The notes: generated by a model from the sequence alone, not told the origin. Shown: positions 33,497 to 44,242, counted from the stretch's first letter. The stretch: 64,000 bases of DNA from Franconibacter helveticus LMG 23732 (GCF_000463115.2 NZ_AWFX01000046.1:1-64000), one strand, 5' to 3'. Made by a program: numbers and translations.

Positions 33497-33573
33497 CGGC
33501 GAGTAGCGCAGCTTGGTAGCGCAACTGGTTTGGGACCAGTGGGTCGGAGGTTCGAATCCTCTCTCGCCGACCA
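33497..33573 (+). tRNA. proM: tRNA-Pro (TGG anticodon)
   Basis: Complete 77-base tRNA with acceptor stem CGGCGAG/CTCGCCG, anticodon TGG in TTTGGGA, T-loop TTCGAAT and encoded CCA. Last gene of the cluster, directly followed by a terminator. Confidence 0.98.
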
Positions 33574-33579
33574 ATTTTG

Positions 33580-33604
33580 AACCCCGCTTCGGCGGGGTTT
33601 TTTG
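33580..33604 (+). terminator. Terminator of the tRNA operon
   Basis: AACCCCGC and GCGGGGTT pair around a TTCG tetraloop, followed by TTTTTG. It lies 6 bases after tRNA-Pro. Confidence 0.93.
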
Positions 33605-33687
33605 TTTTCTCATTTCTTATGATGCTTCCCTCTGCTTCCCCTGCATTCCCTGAAGCGTCATCAATAAACCACCCTTCCGGCACAGCC

Positions 33688-33705
33688 TGTCTCTTTATAG
33701 AGACA
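33688..33705 (+). promoter_or_regulatory. GlrR-type activator site 1 upstream of glmZ
   Basis: A perfect TGTC-N10-GACA palindrome (spacer TCTTTATAGA), which is the recognition pattern of the sigma54 activator GlrR. It lies about 210 bases upstream of the predicted glmZ transcription start, an enhancer-like distance. Confidence 0.75.
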
Positions 33706-33751
33706 CCTAACCCTTTATTTTTATTACTCTTTTTATTAGATGGCTTATGGG

Positions 33752-33769
33752 TGTCGCTGCAAAGAGACA
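33752..33769 (+). promoter_or_regulatory. GlrR-type activator site 2 upstream of glmZ
   Basis: A second perfect TGTC-N10-GACA match (spacer GCTGCAAAGA), 64 bases downstream of the first. Two sites with the same pattern in a noncoding region just before glmZ make a chance origin unlikely. Confidence 0.75.
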
Positions 33770-33858
33770 TCAGGCGTGGCTACAGCAGAGCGTAACGCCC
33801 CGTAACTGACGTAATCTATTTTCCATAAGCTAATGATATGGCTAAGAAAAAAGATATT

Positions 33859-33871
33859 TTTCAAGCGTTTG
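33859..33871 (+). promoter_or_regulatory. Candidate IHF site in the glmZ promoter region
   Basis: TTTCAAGCGTTTG fits the IHF consensus WATCAANNNNTTR with one mismatch. It lies between the GlrR-type sites and the promoter, where IHF would bend DNA to bring activator and sigma54 polymerase together. Short degenerate match, so tentative. Confidence 0.4.
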
Positions 33872-33879
33872 TGAATGCC

Positions 33880-33900
33880 TGGCACGCCTTATGCTATATT
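33880..33900 (+). promoter_or_regulatory. Overlapping sigma54-like and sigma70 promoters of glmZ
   Basis: TGGCACG (33880-33886) with GG at -24 and GC at -12 (33893-33894), ten bases between, matches the sigma54 pattern except for one base (ATGC instead of TTGC). Overlapping it, TATATT (33895-33900) is a good sigma70 -10 box 7 bases before the predicted RNA start at 33907; no strong -35 is visible. Dual promoters of this kind are known upstream of glmY/glmZ in some enteric bacteria. Confidence 0.65.
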
Positions 33901-33906
33901 GAGTGC

Positions 33907-34108
33907 GTAGATGCTCATTCCACTCCTTATGTTTGCCCCAGGCTTCATAAACCCCGGAATGACGCAGAGCCATTTACGGTGCTTATCGTCCACAGACAGA
34001 TGTCGCTTACGCCTCATCAAACACCCTGGACACAACGTTGAGTGAAGCACCACAATTTGTTGTCAAACAGACCTGTTTTAACACCTGCCTTCGGGCAGGT
34101 GTTTTTTT
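33907..34108 (+). ncRNA. glmZ: Small regulatory RNA GlmZ
   Basis: An about 200-base RNA gene in the conserved place between the tRNA cluster and hemY. It begins GTAGATGCTCATTCC and contains the conserved segments GGAATGACGCAGAGCC, GTGCTTATCGTCCAC and GACACAACGTTGAGTGAAGC. It ends in a terminator hairpin (ACACCTGCC TTCG GGCAGGTGT followed by T, 34081-34108). GlmZ activates translation of glmS mRNA with Hfq when glucosamine-6-phosphate is low and is destroyed by RNase E guided by RapZ; GlmY protects it. The reading frames inside it are not genes. Confidence 0.93.
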
Positions 34109-34160
34109 ATGGGCGAAAGGAAAAGAGGCGGGCAAACGGCTGTTCGCCCGCAGAGGAACG

Positions 34161-35357
34161 TCAGGAAGGCGGGTTATTCTGCAATGTCAGCAACAGGCCG
34201 TCGCGACGCATGGCGGCCGCTTCTTCCGGCTTATGAAGCCTGTCGAGCACGTCGGCAAGCCAGGCGTAGTCGAACGCGTCCGGACGCTGTTTAAGAGCGG
34301 CGCGAAAAGCCAGGCTCGCTTCTTGCCATTCGCCATGCTGCATCAGCAACTGGCCAAGCGTGCTCCACAGCAGCGGTCGGTCGCCATGGGTCTTGATTTG
34401 CTGGCGCAGCACTTTTTCCAGCTGCTCCGGGTTGCCCGCTTTCAGGCGCGGCATCAGCATCACAAGACGCTCGTCATACTGACGCTTCAGGCCGTCGAGA
34501 ATAATTTCCTGCGCGGTTTGATGATCGTCGCATTCAATTAAATGCTCCGCCATAGCGACCTGCAATTCAGGTTGCTGGCGCGTTTTACGGCTCTGATTGC
34601 GCCACCACTGCTTCAACCCTTCGCTACCCTGTTCGGCGCGCGCTTTGTCCATCAGTCCCATCCAGGCCTGTTGAGCCAGCGCTTCGCGGTGCGCTTCGTC
34701 GCCGACCTGCGCTTTTTGCATGGACGGGATAATATCAAGCAGCGAAGCCCAGGCGCCCGTGCGGATATAGGCCTGTTCAGCCAGTCGCAGCACTTCCGGA
34801 TGCCGGGGAGTGATTTCCAGCAGTTGATCAATGCCATGACGGGCGGCGTGATTTTCATTACGCGCCAGCTGGATCCGCGCGCGGGTGATCTCTACCGGCA
34901 CCTGGTCGTTATCCGCAAGCTCAGCGGCGCGCTCGAGATGCTGATTCGCACGCGCTTCATCTCCGCGCTGCTGCGCGGCTTCGGCGGCCAGAAGGTAGTT
35001 CACAACCGGCTGTTCAGCGTGATCGGCGTTTTTCGCCATCAGCTTCTCAACCTGCTGATAATCGCCTTCCGCCAGCTTCAGCAGCGCCTGTTTTGTTTGC
35101 TTACGAGCCCGGCTGCGCTTGCGGCCCATGAACCAGCCGCGAGTGCGCGCGCCGGTGCGAAAAAGACGGCGCAGCAACCATTCGACAGCAAAGAGCACCA
35201 GCAAAGCCAGAACAAGAATAATCACCAGGCCAGTCACGCTGGTTTCAATATTCCAGTTATCCGTCTGAATAAGCACGTACCCCTGATGCCCGGCGATAAC
35301 AGGGCCGAGCACGATGCCTGCCATTAACAGCAGGAAGAGCAACAACACTTTCAGCAT
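34161..35357 (-). CDS. hemY: Inner-membrane TPR protein HemY
   Basis: A 398-residue protein with two N-terminal membrane spans (about 1-20 and 38-62) and a cytoplasmic tetratricopeptide-repeat domain. Despite the name it is not the protoporphyrinogen oxidase called HemY in Bacillus. Role in haem metabolism is not defined. Last gene of hemCDXY; its start overlaps the hemX stop by one base. Confidence 0.93.
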   Translation of the reverse strand: MLKVLLLFLLLMAGIVLGPVIAGHQGYVLIQTDNWNIETSVTGLVIILVLALLVLFAVEWLLRRLFRTGARTRGWFMGRKRSRARKQTKQALLKLAEGDYQQVEKLMAKNADHAEQPVVNYLLAAEAAQQRGDEARANQHLERAAELADNDQVPVEITRARIQLARNENHAARHGIDQLLEITPRHPEVLRLAEQAYIRTGAWASLLDIIPSMQKAQVGDEAHREALAQQAWMGLMDKARAEQGSEGLKQWWRNQSRKTRQQPELQVAMAEHLIECDDHQTAQEIILDGLKRQYDERLVMLMPRLKAGNPEQLEKVLRQQIKTHGDRPLLWSTLGQLLMQHGEWQEASLAFRAALKQRPDAFDYAWLADVLDRLHKPEEAAAMRRDGLLLTLQNNPPS

Positions 35358-36535
35358 TATTGTTCTCCCTGAGCGGCGGCAGGCGCGGCGGCTTGCGGCG
35401 CCGGTTGCGGGGCGTTCGCCTCAGCGGCGGGCTGCGCCAGCAGGTTGCGCACGCGAGTCTGCATAAGTTTTTCCAGAATCGGCTGGCTTTGCAGCGATTC
35501 CGGCGCTTCCATGGTGATGTTCTGCTGGCTCAGGTTGTCCAGCGTTTCCAGAAACGCTTTGGTGCCTGCGTCGTCGGTATCGTAATAAGCGCGAACCCAC
35601 GTAGAGACATTATCCAGCGACTGTTTATAGGTCTCTTCCTGATGGCGCGGCACCGCCTGAGCTGCAATCAGCAGGCGCGAGCGGATGTTTTCGCGCAGGT
35701 AAATATCCTGATTCGGCGCCAGCAGCGGCACGGCGGTATCGTCGCGACGGCGAATGGTGATAAAGCTGTCCATAAAGTTCTGCCAGCTTTTCACCAGGTT
35801 TTGCCGCCACTCGCTAAGCGAGCTGGAAAGCTCGGTGCCGTCGCTGTCCATGGGCGCGTCGTTGTCGTCGTTATCCGCCAGGCGCAGGTTATCCACCTGG
35901 TTTGATAGTTGATTCAGCTTCAGGACAATGCCGTCGTAATCGACCTGGGTTATCGCCGAAAGGCTGGCGATATCGGTAGTAATGGCGCGGCGAGCGGTAA
36001 TCAGGCTCGGATCGTTCATATCCGCAAGGCTTGCGTCCGCGCTTTTCAGCAGCGCGGCTGCCGTGGTGACATCCTGATCGCTCCAGAGCTTACGGCCTGC
36101 CAGCTTCACCAGGAAATCGGCTTGCGCCAGCAGCCAGGTGTGCGCCTCAGTGCCGGAAATCGTCGCCACTTTTTGCTGAACTTCATCCAGCTGGCGCGCC
36201 ATCGCCGCCTGCTGGTTTTTCGCTTCTTCCAGCGCGCCCGCCTGTTGCTTGATAATATTTTGCAATTCGGCGTTCTGCGCCTGCTGCTGGTTTTGCAGCG
36301 AGGTTACTTGCGAAGCGAGGGTATCGGTACTGGCGCTTTGCGCGGAAGCCTGATGTTTGGCCCATGTCCAGACACCCGCGCCTGCCGCCAGCGCAATGGC
36401 GATAGCAATAGCGCTCAGCGCGAGAGCGGCTTTGCCGGTACGATCCTTCTTCTCTGCGTTTTCCGGTCGTGGCGTCGTTTCCACGGCCTCCCTGGTCTCT
36501 TCAACCACGTCGGAGGAATGTTGTTGTTCCGTCAT
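35357..36535 (-). CDS. hemX: HemX, membrane protein of the hem operon
   Basis: A 392-residue protein with one membrane span near residues 34-58, preceded by a charged, cytoplasmic N-terminus and followed by a Gln/Ala-rich predicted coiled coil (about 68-125). A larger periplasmic domain and a Pro/Ala-rich tail complete it. It is annotated in databases as a uroporphyrinogen III methyltransferase-like protein, but no SAM-binding motif is visible and that activity is doubtful. It lies between hemD and hemY. Confidence 0.92.
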   Translation of the reverse strand: MTEQQHSSDVVEETREAVETTPRPENAEKKDRTGKAALALSAIAIAIALAAGAGVWTWAKHQASAQSASTDTLASQVTSLQNQQQAQNAELQNIIKQQAGALEEAKNQQAAMARQLDEVQQKVATISGTEAHTWLLAQADFLVKLAGRKLWSDQDVTTAAALLKSADASLADMNDPSLITARRAITTDIASLSAITQVDYDGIVLKLNQLSNQVDNLRLADNDDNDAPMDSDGTELSSSLSEWRQNLVKSWQNFMDSFITIRRRDDTAVPLLAPNQDIYLRENIRSRLLIAAQAVPRHQEETYKQSLDNVSTWVRAYYDTDDAGTKAFLETLDNLSQQNITMEAPESLQSQPILEKLMQTRVRNLLAQPAAEANAPQPAPQAAAPAAAQGEQ

Positions 36536-36556
36536 TATGGCTTCCCGTTATGAGAG

Positions 36557-37297
36557 TTATTGCAACACGCGCAGCAGCGCGTCGTTGTCGGCATTGTCGG
36601 CGACCAGAATATCCTGCCAGCCCCGTTCCCGGGCGAGGGTCGCCAGACGCTCGCTGACGACGACCAGTCGACAGCGCAGCAACCAGTTAGTGCGATACCA
36701 CTCCGGGATAAGGGCATAAAGCTGGTCGAGCATTTCGCCACTGGTTACCACCAGCGTGTCGATACCGCGCGACTGCCAGCGCCAGGCTTCCTCTGTCCCG
36801 TCATAGATTTTCGTACAACGTTGATAACATTCACAAAACGTTACGTTAGCGCCGCGTTCCACCAGCGTTTCAGCCAGCAATTCACGCCCGCCGTTGCCGC
36901 GCAAAATCAGCGCCTGCTTGCCGGCAACGTTTTGTAATTCAGGTAATTGTAGCAAGACTTCGCTGACTTCCCGATCGCGCGGATAGCTTACGTGCAGACC
37001 GCTGGTCTGATGCAGCGCCAGGGCTGTGGTTCGGCCAATGGCAAAAGCGTTAACATTTTGCGGCCAGGGTTTGCCGAGGCGCTTAAGTTCAGCGCCGGCA
37101 TAATGCGCGGCATGTTGTGAAACAGCGAAGAGCAGATCGTCAGGCGTAAGGGCGTCGAGCAGGGCAGGAAGGCGAGCAAGTTCACGCCCTGGGGTAAATT
37201 CGATCAGCGGAAAACTCCAGGCCTCTCGCCCGAGCGCGCGCAGGCGGCTCACTAATGCTTCCCCGGCAGGGAACGGGCGGGTGACCAGGATGTTCAT
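36557..37297 (-). CDS. hemD: Uroporphyrinogen III synthase
   Basis: Closes hydroxymethylbilane to uroporphyrinogen III with inversion of ring D. The 246-residue protein has the family N-terminus [25 protein letters not shown] and the [10 protein letters not shown] segment. Its start overlaps the hemC stop by 4 bases, coupling the two consecutive pathway enzymes. Confidence 0.95.
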   Translation of the reverse strand: MNILVTRPFPAGEALVSRLRALGREAWSFPLIEFTPGRELARLPALLDALTPDDLLFAVSQHAAHYAGAELKRLGKPWPQNVNAFAIGRTTALALHQTSGLHVSYPRDREVSEVLLQLPELQNVAGKQALILRGNGGRELLAETLVERGANVTFCECYQRCTKIYDGTEEAWRWQSRGIDTLVVTSGEMLDQLYALIPEWYRTNWLLRCRLVVVSERLATLARERGWQDILVADNADNDALLRVLQ

Positions 37298-38235
37298 GCA
37301 GGCCCTTCTCCTTTATACACGTCCGCAAGGATGGCCCGCGCGCCGTTGTTCAGCAGCTCTTCAGCGAGCGATACGCCTAAATCCGCCGCCTCGTCAGGCT
37401 TGCCGCGACGTTCGCCGCGAACCATCTGCGAACCGTCCGGCGCGCCGACCAGCGCCCGCAACCACAGTTCGCCCTCCACCAGTTCGGCATAGCTGCCGAT
37501 AGGCACCTGACAACCGCCTTCCAGCCGGGTATTCATGGCGCGCTCGGCGCGAACGCGGACAGCTGTTTCGGCGTGGTTGAGCGGGGCGAGGAGTTCGCGG
37601 GTGCGAATGTCATCCAGCCGGCACTCAATGCCGACTGCACCCTGGCCGACGGCGGGCAGGGAAATTTCCGGCGGCAGCGCGCTGGTGATGCGCTCATCAA
37701 GCTGGAGTCGCTTAAGGCCCGCCACGGCGAGGATAATCGCGTCATAGTCGCCATTATCTAATTTGCTTAACCGCGTGCCGACGTTGCCGCGCAGGGAGCG
37801 GATAACCAGGTCCGGGCGGCGCTCGGCAATCTGACACTGGCGACGCAGACTGGAGGTGCCCACCACGCTACCCGCAGGCATTTCATCCAGGCTTTTATAA
37901 TGGTTGGAAACAAAAGCGTCGCGTGGATCTTCACGCTCGCAAATGGTGGTAAGGCCAAGCCCCTCCGGAAATTCGACCGGCACGTCTTTCATCGAATGAA
38001 CCGCGATGTCGGCGCGTTTTTCCAGCAGCGCCATTTCGAGCTCTTTGACAAACAGCCCCTTGCCGCCCACTTTAGCCAGCGGCGTGTCGAGGATAACATC
38101 GCCGCGCGTCACCATCGGCACCAGTTCCACTTCAAGCCCGGGGTGGCACGCCTCCAGGCGCTGTTTTACATACTGCGCCTGCCAGAGTGCAAGCGGGCTC
38201 TGCCGGGTGGCAATTCTTAATACTTTGTCTACCAT
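37294..38235 (-). CDS. hemC: Hydroxymethylbilane synthase (porphobilinogen deaminase)
   Basis: Joins four porphobilinogen units to hydroxymethylbilane using a covalent dipyrromethane cofactor on Cys242 ([11 protein letters not shown]). The 313 residues begin [20 protein letters not shown]; Asp84 lies in HSMKDVP. First gene of the hemCDXY operon, divergent from cyaA. Confidence 0.97.
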   Translation of the reverse strand: MVDKVLRIATRQSPLALWQAQYVKQRLEACHPGLEVELVPMVTRGDVILDTPLAKVGGKGLFVKELEMALLEKRADIAVHSMKDVPVEFPEGLGLTTICEREDPRDAFVSNHYKSLDEMPAGSVVGTSSLRRQCQIAERRPDLVIRSLRGNVGTRLSKLDNGDYDAIILAVAGLKRLQLDERITSALPPEISLPAVGQGAVGIECRLDDIRTRELLAPLNHAETAVRVRAERAMNTRLEGGCQVPIGSYAELVEGELWLRALVGAPDGSQMVRGERRGKPDEAADLGVSLAEELLNNGARAILADVYKGEGPA

Positions 38236-38405
38236 GCTTGTTACCGTAAATATCGTCCGCTGAGCATCCTAACACTCTTAACAGAAGGCTGTCAGTCATA
38301 ACGGGTCGGCGCCGCAGGCGGGAAGTGTCTCGTATTATGGAACAGCAAGCGGGGGATCGGTGCTACAATTGTTAAGTAGCGCATCTTTCTTTACGGTCAA
38401 TCTGC

Positions 38406-38427
38406 AAGGTGTTAGATTGATCACGTT
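38406..38427 (+). promoter_or_regulatory. CRP site in the cyaA promoter region
   Basis: AAGGTGTTAGATTGATCACGTT keeps the TGATCAC half well and a weaker left half, and closely matches the site through which CRP-cAMP represses cyaA in E. coli. It lies about 95 bases before the start codon. Confidence 0.75.
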
Positions 38428-38521
38428 TTAAACCGATTGTCAGCCTGCACCATCATAATCACAAGGGCGACAGCGGGAGCGGTGTTTTTTTCGAAATACT
38501 GAAACCATCAGGCGATACGTC

Positions 38522-41071
38522 TTGTACCTCTATATTGAGACTCTGAAACAGAGACTGGATGCCATCAATCAACTGCGTGTGGATCGCGCGCTTGCTGCCA
38601 TGGGACCTGCATTCCAACAGGTTTACAGTCTGCTGCCTACATTATTGCATTATCACCATCCGCTGATGCCGGGTTACCTGGACGGTAACGTTCCCCATGG
38701 CATTTGCTTTTTCACGCCTGATGAAACCCAGCGCCACTATCTAGACGAGCTTGAGCTGCGCCACGGCATGCCGCCGCAGGAAACAGCGAAGGGCGAATTG
38801 CCTATCACCGCCATCTATACCATGGGCAGCACCTCATCCGTTGGGCAAAGCTGTTCTTCGGATCTGGATATCTGGGTTTGTCATCAGGCATGGCTGGACA
38901 ACGAAGAACGTCAGCTGTTGCAGCGCAAATGCAGCCTGCTTGAAAGCTGGGCGGCGTCGCTTGGGGTTGAAGTCAGCTTTTTCCTGATCGATGAAAACCG
39001 TTTTCGCCATAACGAAAGCGGCAGCCTTGGCGGCGAAGATTGCGGTTCCACGCAGCATATCTTGCTGCTGGATGAGTTTTATCGCACCGCCGTACGCCTC
39101 GCGGGTAAACGTATTCTGTGGAATATGGTGCCAGACGAAGAAGAAGAGCATTACGACGATTACGTGATGCGCCTCTATGCGCAGGGCGTGCTGACGCCTA
39201 ACGAATGGCTCGATCTCGGCGGCCTGAGCTCGCTGTCGGCGGAAGAGTATTTCGGCGCCAGCCTCTGGCAGCTTTATAAGAGTATTGATTCCCCTTATAA
39301 GGCCGTGCTGAAAACGCTGCTGCTGGAAGCCTATTCCTGGGAATACCCGCATACACGCCTTCTCGCGAAAGACATTAAGCAGCGTCTGCACGATGGCGAA
39401 ATCGTCTCTTTCGGCCTCGACTCCTATTGCATGATGCTGGAGCGCGTCACCCATTATCTGACGCAAATCGAAGATACGGCGCGTCTGGATTTGGTACGCC
39501 GTTGCTTCTACCTGAAGGTATGCGAAAAGCTGAGCCGGGAGCGTGCCTGCGTCGGCTGGCGTCGTGAGGTATTGAGTCAGCTGGTAAAAGAGTGGGGCTG
39601 GGACGAAGAGCGTCTCGCCATGCTGGATAACCGCGCTAACTGGAAAATCGACCAGGTGCGCGAAGCGCATAATGAGTTGCTCGATGCGATGATGCAGAGC
39701 TACCGCAACCTGATCCGCTTTGCACGGCGCAACAACCTGAGCGTTTCGGCAAGCCCGCAGGATATTGGCGTGCTTACGCGTAAGCTTTATGCGGCGTTTG
39801 AAGCGCTGCCGGGTAAAGTCACCCTGGTTAACCCGCAAATTTCGCCGGATCTCAGCGAACCGAATTTAACCTTTATCCATGTGCCGCCAGGCCGGGCCAA
39901 CCGCTCCGGCTGGTATCTTTATAATCGCGCGCCGCACATGGACACCATCATCAGCCATCAGCCGCTGGAATATAACCGCTATCTGAACAAGCTGGTGGCC
40001 TGGGCCTATTTCAACGGCCTGCTGACCTCCCGTACGCGCCTGTTTATTAAAGGCAACGGGATATGCGATTTGCCGAAGCTGCAAGAGATGGTGGCGGATG
40101 TATCGCATCACTTCCCGCTGCGTTTACCCGCGCCTACGCCAAAAGCGCTCTACAGCCCGTGCGAAATCCGTCATCTGGCAATTATCGTTAACCTGGAATA
40201 TGACCCGACGGCGGCATTTCGCAACCAGGTGGTGCATTTCGACTTCCGCAAGCTGGATGTTTTCAGCTTCGGCGAACAGCAGCAGTGCCTGATAGGCAGT
40301 ATCGATCTGCTTTATCGCAACTCGTGGAATGAAGTGCGTACGCTGCACTTCAATGGCGAGCAGGCGATGATTGAAGCGCTGAAAACCATTCTCGGTAAAA
40401 TGCACCAGGACGCCGCGCCGCCGGATAGCGTTGAGGTGTTTTGCTATAGCCAGCACCTGCGCGGTTTAATCCGCACTCGCGTTCAGCAGCTGGTTTCAGA
40501 GTGTATCGAGTTCCGCCTCTCCAGCACCCGTCTTGAGCCGGGGCGCTTTAAAGCGCTGCGCGTTGCCGGGCAAACGTGGGGGCTGTTCTTCGAGCGCCTT
40601 AACGTTTCGGTGCAGAAGCTGGAAAACGCCATTGAGTTTTATGGCGCTATCTCACATAACAAATTGCATGGCCTGTCGGTGCAGGTGGAAACCAACCACG
40701 TACAGTTGCCGCCAGTGGTGGATGGGTTTGCCAGCGAAGGGATCATTCAGTTCTTCTTCGAAGAGACGAACGACGAGCGGGGCTTTAACATTTACATTCT
40801 GGATGAGAGCAACCGGGCGGAGGTTTATCACCACTGCGAGGGGAGCAAAGAGGAGCTGGTGCGCGACGTCAGCCGGTTCTACTCTTCGTCTCACGACCGG
40901 TTCACCTACGGCTCAAGTTTTATCAACTTCAACCTGCCGCAGTTCTACCAGATTGTGAAGGTCGATGGCCGCCAGCAGGTGATTCCGTTTCGCAATCAGG
41001 CTATCAGCGCCGCGCTTCCCGCCAATCAGGACGATGGCGCCGCGCCGATGATGCAGCAATATCAGTCGTAA
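38522..41071 (+). CDS. cyaA: Class I adenylate cyclase
   Basis: Makes cAMP; activity is controlled by the phosphorylated glucose PTS protein EIIA. 849 residues from a TTG start, the start also used in E. coli, where it limits translation. The nucleotidyltransferase active site [18 protein letters not shown] (about 102-119, with Asp114 and Asp116) is followed by the large C-terminal regulatory region. Its stop codon directly abuts the stop of convergent cyaY. Confidence 0.97.
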   Translation: MYLYIETLKQRLDAINQLRVDRALAAMGPAFQQVYSLLPTLLHYHHPLMPGYLDGNVPHGICFFTPDETQRHYLDELELRHGMPPQETAKGELPITAIYTMGSTSSVGQSCSSDLDIWVCHQAWLDNEERQLLQRKCSLLESWAASLGVEVSFFLIDENRFRHNESGSLGGEDCGSTQHILLLDEFYRTAVRLAGKRILWNMVPDEEEEHYDDYVMRLYAQGVLTPNEWLDLGGLSSLSAEEYFGASLWQLYKSIDSPYKAVLKTLLLEAYSWEYPHTRLLAKDIKQRLHDGEIVSFGLDSYCMMLERVTHYLTQIEDTARLDLVRRCFYLKVCEKLSRERACVGWRREVLSQLVKEWGWDEERLAMLDNRANWKIDQVREAHNELLDAMMQSYRNLIRFARRNNLSVSASPQDIGVLTRKLYAAFEALPGKVTLVNPQISPDLSEPNLTFIHVPPGRANRSGWYLYNRAPHMDTIISHQPLEYNRYLNKLVAWAYFNGLLTSRTRLFIKGNGICDLPKLQEMVADVSHHFPLRLPAPTPKALYSPCEIRHLAIIVNLEYDPTAAFRNQVVHFDFRKLDVFSFGEQQQCLIGSIDLLYRNSWNEVRTLHFNGEQAMIEALKTILGKMHQDAAPPDSVEVFCYSQHLRGLIRTRVQQLVSECIEFRLSSTRLEPGRFKALRVAGQTWGLFFERLNVSVQKLENAIEFYGAISHNKLHGLSVQVETNHVQLPPVVDGFASEGIIQFFFEETNDERGFNIYILDESNRAEVYHHCEGSKEELVRDVSRFYSSSHDRFTYGSSFINFNLPQFYQIVKVDGRQQVIPFRNQAISAALPANQDDGAAPMMQQYQS

Positions 41072-41392
41072 TCAGCGAAAGCTAACCGGCTCGCCCGCCT
41101 GTTGGCTACAGGCGGTTTCCAGCAGCGCCCAGAACGTTTCGCCGCTGCGGTCGCAGACCCATTCATCCCCTTTATAGTCAAAATGGTAACCGCCCTGTTT
41201 CGTCGCCAGCCACACCTGATGCAGCGGCTCCTGTCGGTTAATAATGATTTTGCTGCCGTTTTCAAACGACAAAGTCAGTACGCCGCCGTTGATTTCACAA
41301 TCGATATCGGTGTCGCCGTCGTAGTCGTCGATATGCTCTTCAATGGTCTGCCACAGGCCATCGGCGAGGCGATGAAATTCGCTGTCGTTCAT
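41072..41392 (-). CDS. cyaY: Frataxin homolog CyaY
   Basis: A 106-residue iron-binding protein that regulates Fe-S cluster assembly by IscS. The acidic N-terminal helix ([21 protein letters not shown]) and the beta-sheet signature [28 protein letters not shown] (about 36-63) are intact. Convergent with cyaA without any gap. Confidence 0.95.
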   Translation of the reverse strand: MNDSEFHRLADGLWQTIEEHIDDYDGDTDIDCEINGGVLTLSFENGSKIIINRQEPLHQVWLATKQGGYHFDYKGDEWVCDRSGETFWALLETACSQQAGEPVSFR

Positions 41393-41577
41393 CTCGTGTT
41401 CCTTTTGTCTGTCGTGGCGGCAGTATAAAAGTTATGACTTTGAATAGAAACCGCGCTGCACGGGCGTTTCTGCCGGACAAGCGGTTTTCCGTTACGCGCG
41501 AGTATGCAAACTATTGCTTTTCAGGGTTCACCTGCGATGATAGAAAGCAGAATAAATGAACCACAGGCAACCGATAA

Positions 41578-41778
41578 ATGAAGACGATGTTCCGTTCGCT
41601 GGCGCTGGTATTAACGCTTTTTAGCCTCTCAGGCTGCGGCCTTAAAGGCCCGCTTTATTTTCCGCCAGCGGACACTCAGGCGAAACCGACTCCTGCTCCG
41701 CAGGCGCAACCGCAAACTGTCACGCCAAACCGCAACGACCGTGGCGATAACGACGGCCCGACCCAGGTGATTTATTAG
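41578..41778 (+). CDS. lptM: Lipoprotein LptM (YifL)
   Basis: A 66-residue outer-membrane lipoprotein. The signal peptide ends in the lipobox LSGC with the lipidated Cys at position 20, followed by the conserved GLKGPLYFPPAD. LptM has been shown in E. coli to aid disulfide maturation of the LPS translocon LptD. It sits 36 bases before dapF and is probably co-transcribed. Confidence 0.93.
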   Translation: MKTMFRSLALVLTLFSLSGCGLKGPLYFPPADTQAKPTPAPQAQPQTVTPNRNDRGDNDGPTQVIY

Positions 41779-41814
41779 CGATCGCGCCGCGTAACCGCGC
41801 AAACGGAGTAAAAA

Positions 41815-42639
41815 ATGCAATTCTCTAAGATGCATGGCCTTGGTAACGACTTTATGGTCGTTGACGCGGTGACACAAAATGTCTTTTTTTCGCCTGAATT
41901 GATCCGCCGTCTGGCGGACCGGCATCTTGGCGTTGGCTTCGATCAACTGCTGATCGTCGAACCGCCTTACGATCCAGACCTTGATTTCCACTACCGCATT
42001 TTCAATGCCGATGGCAGCGAAGTCTCTCAGTGCGGCAATGGCGCGCGCTGCTTCGCCCGTTTTGTCCGCCTTAAGGGGCTGACCAACAAGCGCGATATTC
42101 GCGTCAGCACCGCCAATGGCCGCATGGTTCTGAGCGTGGATGAGAACGAGCTGGTTCGCGTTAATATGGGCGAGCCGGTATTCGACCCGGCGAAAGTGCC
42201 GTTTCGCGCCAACAAGGCAGAGAAAACCTATATCATGCGCGCCGCCGAGCAGACCATACTGTGCGGCGTAGTGTCGATGGGCAACCCGCACTGCGTGATT
42301 CAGGTGGATGACGTGGCTACCGCGCCGGTGGAAACACTGGGGCCGGTAATGGAAAGCCACGAACGCTTTCCGGAGCGCGCCAATATCGGCTTTATGCAGG
42401 TCATGAATCAGGAACATATCCGGCTGCGCGTGTTCGAACGCGGGGCGGGAGAAACCCAGGCCTGCGGAAGCGGCGCCTGTGGTGCGGTGGCGGTAGGCAT
42501 CCAACAAGGGCTGCTGGCCGAGCAGGTGCGCGTGGACCTGCCCGGCGGGCGGCTGGATATCGCCTGGAAAGGACCGGGTCATCCGCTGTATATGACCGGG
42601 CCTGCAACTCATGTTTATGACGGGTTCATACATCTATGA
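41815..42639 (+). CDS. dapF: Diaminopimelate epimerase
   Basis: Converts LL- to meso-diaminopimelate for lysine and peptidoglycan. 274 residues. The two catalytic cysteines are in SQCGNGARC (Cys73) and [11 protein letters not shown] (about Cys217). Ends with a 4-base overlap with yigA. Confidence 0.97.
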   Translation: MQFSKMHGLGNDFMVVDAVTQNVFFSPELIRRLADRHLGVGFDQLLIVEPPYDPDLDFHYRIFNADGSEVSQCGNGARCFARFVRLKGLTNKRDIRVSTANGRMVLSVDENELVRVNMGEPVFDPAKVPFRANKAEKTYIMRAAEQTILCGVVSMGNPHCVIQVDDVATAPVETLGPVMESHERFPERANIGFMQVMNQEHIRLRVFERGAGETQACGSGACGAVAVGIQQGLLAEQVRVDLPGGRLDIAWKGPGHPLYMTGPATHVYDGFIHL

Positions 42640-43340
42640 CTAATGCCGGGGAACAGCAGGCAAGCCTCGTGGAGCTGGATGACGAGGCGGTATGCGACTA
42701 CCTGCTGAACAATCCTGACTTTTTTATCCGCAACGCCGCCATGGTCGAACAAATGCGCGTTCCGCATCCGGTTCGTGGCACTGTCTCGCTGGTCGAATGG
42801 CATATGGCGCGCTCTCGCCATCATATCAATGTGCTGGAAGAGAACATGTCCCAGCTGATGGAGCAGGCGAGTGTCAATGAAGATCTCTTCAACAGCCTGC
42901 TGAAGTTACAGCGCAGGCTGAGCGCGGCCGACAGCCTGCAAGATATGTTAACGCGTCTGCATAAGTGGGCGCGGGAAATGGGGCTGGCGGACGCCTGCGT
43001 GCGTCTCTTCCCCGATCGCTGGCGCCTTGGCGCGCCGTCCGGTTTTACCCATCTCGCCCTGAGCCGCCAGGCGTTTGAGCCGGTGCGCATTCAGCGCATG
43101 GGGGGCGATTATCATTATCTGGGCCAGTTGCACGGCCCCGAGTTGCTGGTTGTCCTGCCGCAGGCCAGAGCCGTCGGTTCGGTGGCGATGTCGCTGATGG
43201 GGCGCGAAGAAGATCTCGGCGTGGTAATTTTTAGCAGCCGCGACCCGCATCATTATCATGAAGGGCAAGGCACGCAGCTGCTGGATGAGCTTTCACTGAT
43301 GCTGCCTGATTTGCTGGAGCGCTGGATTGAACGCGTATGA
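42636..43340 (+). CDS. yigA: DUF484 family protein YigA
   Basis: A 234-residue GAF-like protein of unknown function always found between dapF and xerC in enteric bacteria. An N-terminal segment ([31 protein letters not shown]) and a helical linker precede the GAF-like part. Overlaps of 4 bases on both sides indicate tight coupling with dapF and xerC. Confidence 0.92.
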   Translation: MTNAGEQQASLVELDDEAVCDYLLNNPDFFIRNAAMVEQMRVPHPVRGTVSLVEWHMARSRHHINVLEENMSQLMEQASVNEDLFNSLLKLQRRLSAADSLQDMLTRLHKWAREMGLADACVRLFPDRWRLGAPSGFTHLALSRQAFEPVRIQRMGGDYHYLGQLHGPELLVVLPQARAVGSVAMSLMGREEDLGVVIFSSRDPHHYHEGQGTQLLDELSLMLPDLLERWIERV

Positions 43341-44242
43341 TCGATTCCCCTTTGCAGGAAGCGGTGGACCGCTTTCTGCGCTATCTGAAAGTTGAACGCC
43401 AGCTCAGCCCGCACACGCTGTTGAACTATGGCCGCCAGCTCTCCGCCCTGATTCAGCTTGCCGGCGAGATGAAGCTGCAAAGCTGGCAGCAGTGCGATGG
43501 CGCTGCCGTGCGCGCCTTCGCCGTACGCAGCCGCCGCGCCGGGCTGCAAGCCTCAAGCCTCGCTTTGCGACTCTCTGCGTTGCGCAGCTTCTTCGACTGG
43601 CTGGTAAGCCAGGGAGAACTGCCCGCTAACCCGGCGAAAGGCATTGCCACGCCGAAAGCGCCGCGCCATCTGCCAAAAAATATCGACGTGGATGATGTTA
43701 ACCGCCTGCTGGATATTGATATCAACGACCCGCTGGCAGTGCGCGATCGCGCCATGCTCGAAGTCATGTACGGCGCCGGGCTGCGTCTTTCCGAGCTGGT
43801 GAATATTGATTGCAAACACCTTGATCTGGCCAGCGGCGAAGTCTGGGTCACGGGAAAAGGCAGCAAAGAACGCCGCCTGCCGATGGGGCGCAGCGCCGTC
43901 CAGTGGCTGGAGCACTGGCTTAATTTGCGCGAGCTCTTCGGGCCGGATGACGACGCGCTTTTTCTCTCGAAGCCCGGCAAGCGGATTTCAGCCCGCAACG
44001 TCCAGAAGCGTTTCGCTGAATGGGGCATCCGCCAGGGGCTTAACAGCCACGTGCACCCCCATAAGCTTCGTCACTCGTTCGCCACCCATATGCTTGAATC
44101 CAGCGGCGATTTGCGGGCGGTGCAGGAGCTGCTCGGCCATGCGAACCTTTCCACGACGCAAATCTACACCCACCTCGATTTTCAACATCTGGCCTCGGTC
44201 TATGACGCCGCGCATCCACGCGCTAAACGGGGGAAACCGTAA
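43337..44242 (+). CDS. xerC: Tyrosine recombinase XerC
   Basis: With XerD it resolves chromosome dimers at dif. 301 residues. The N-terminal SAM-like core-binding domain covers about 1-100. The catalytic residues are all present: Arg150 (GAGLRLSEL), Lys174, His242 and Arg245 ([12 protein letters not shown]), His268 ([15 protein letters not shown]) and the nucleophile Tyr277. It is a housekeeping enzyme in its normal operon, not part of a mobile element. Confidence 0.97.
   Translation: MIDSPLQEAVDRFLRYLKVERQLSPHTLLNYGRQLSALIQLAGEMKLQSWQQCDGAAVRAFAVRSRRAGLQASSLALRLSALRSFFDWLVSQGELPANPAKGIATPKAPRHLPKNIDVDDVNRLLDIDINDPLAVRDRAMLEVMYGAGLRLSELVNIDCKHLDLASGEVWVTGKGSKERRLPMGRSAVQWLEHWLNLRELFGPDDDALFLSKPGKRISARNVQKRFAEWGIRQGLNSHVHPHKLRHSFATHMLESSGDLRAVQELLGHANLSTTQIYTHLDFQHLASVYDAAHPRAKRGKP

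Noticed and set aside
33574-33906. Possible integration scar or remnant of a mobile element beside the tRNA cluster
   Set aside because: No integrase fragment and no duplicated tRNA end are visible; the segment is accounted for by the tRNA terminator and the glmZ regulatory region.
33405-34108. Small frames across the leuT-proM-glmZ region
   Set aside because: They run through tRNA genes and GlmZ, which explain the sequence conservation.
38834-39838. 334-codon frame on the minus strand opposite cyaA
   Set aside because: Antisense shadow of cyaA without family motifs.
43337-44242. Tyrosine recombinase as a sign of a mobile element
   Set aside because: It is XerC, in its normal dapF-yigA-xerC-yigB operon.
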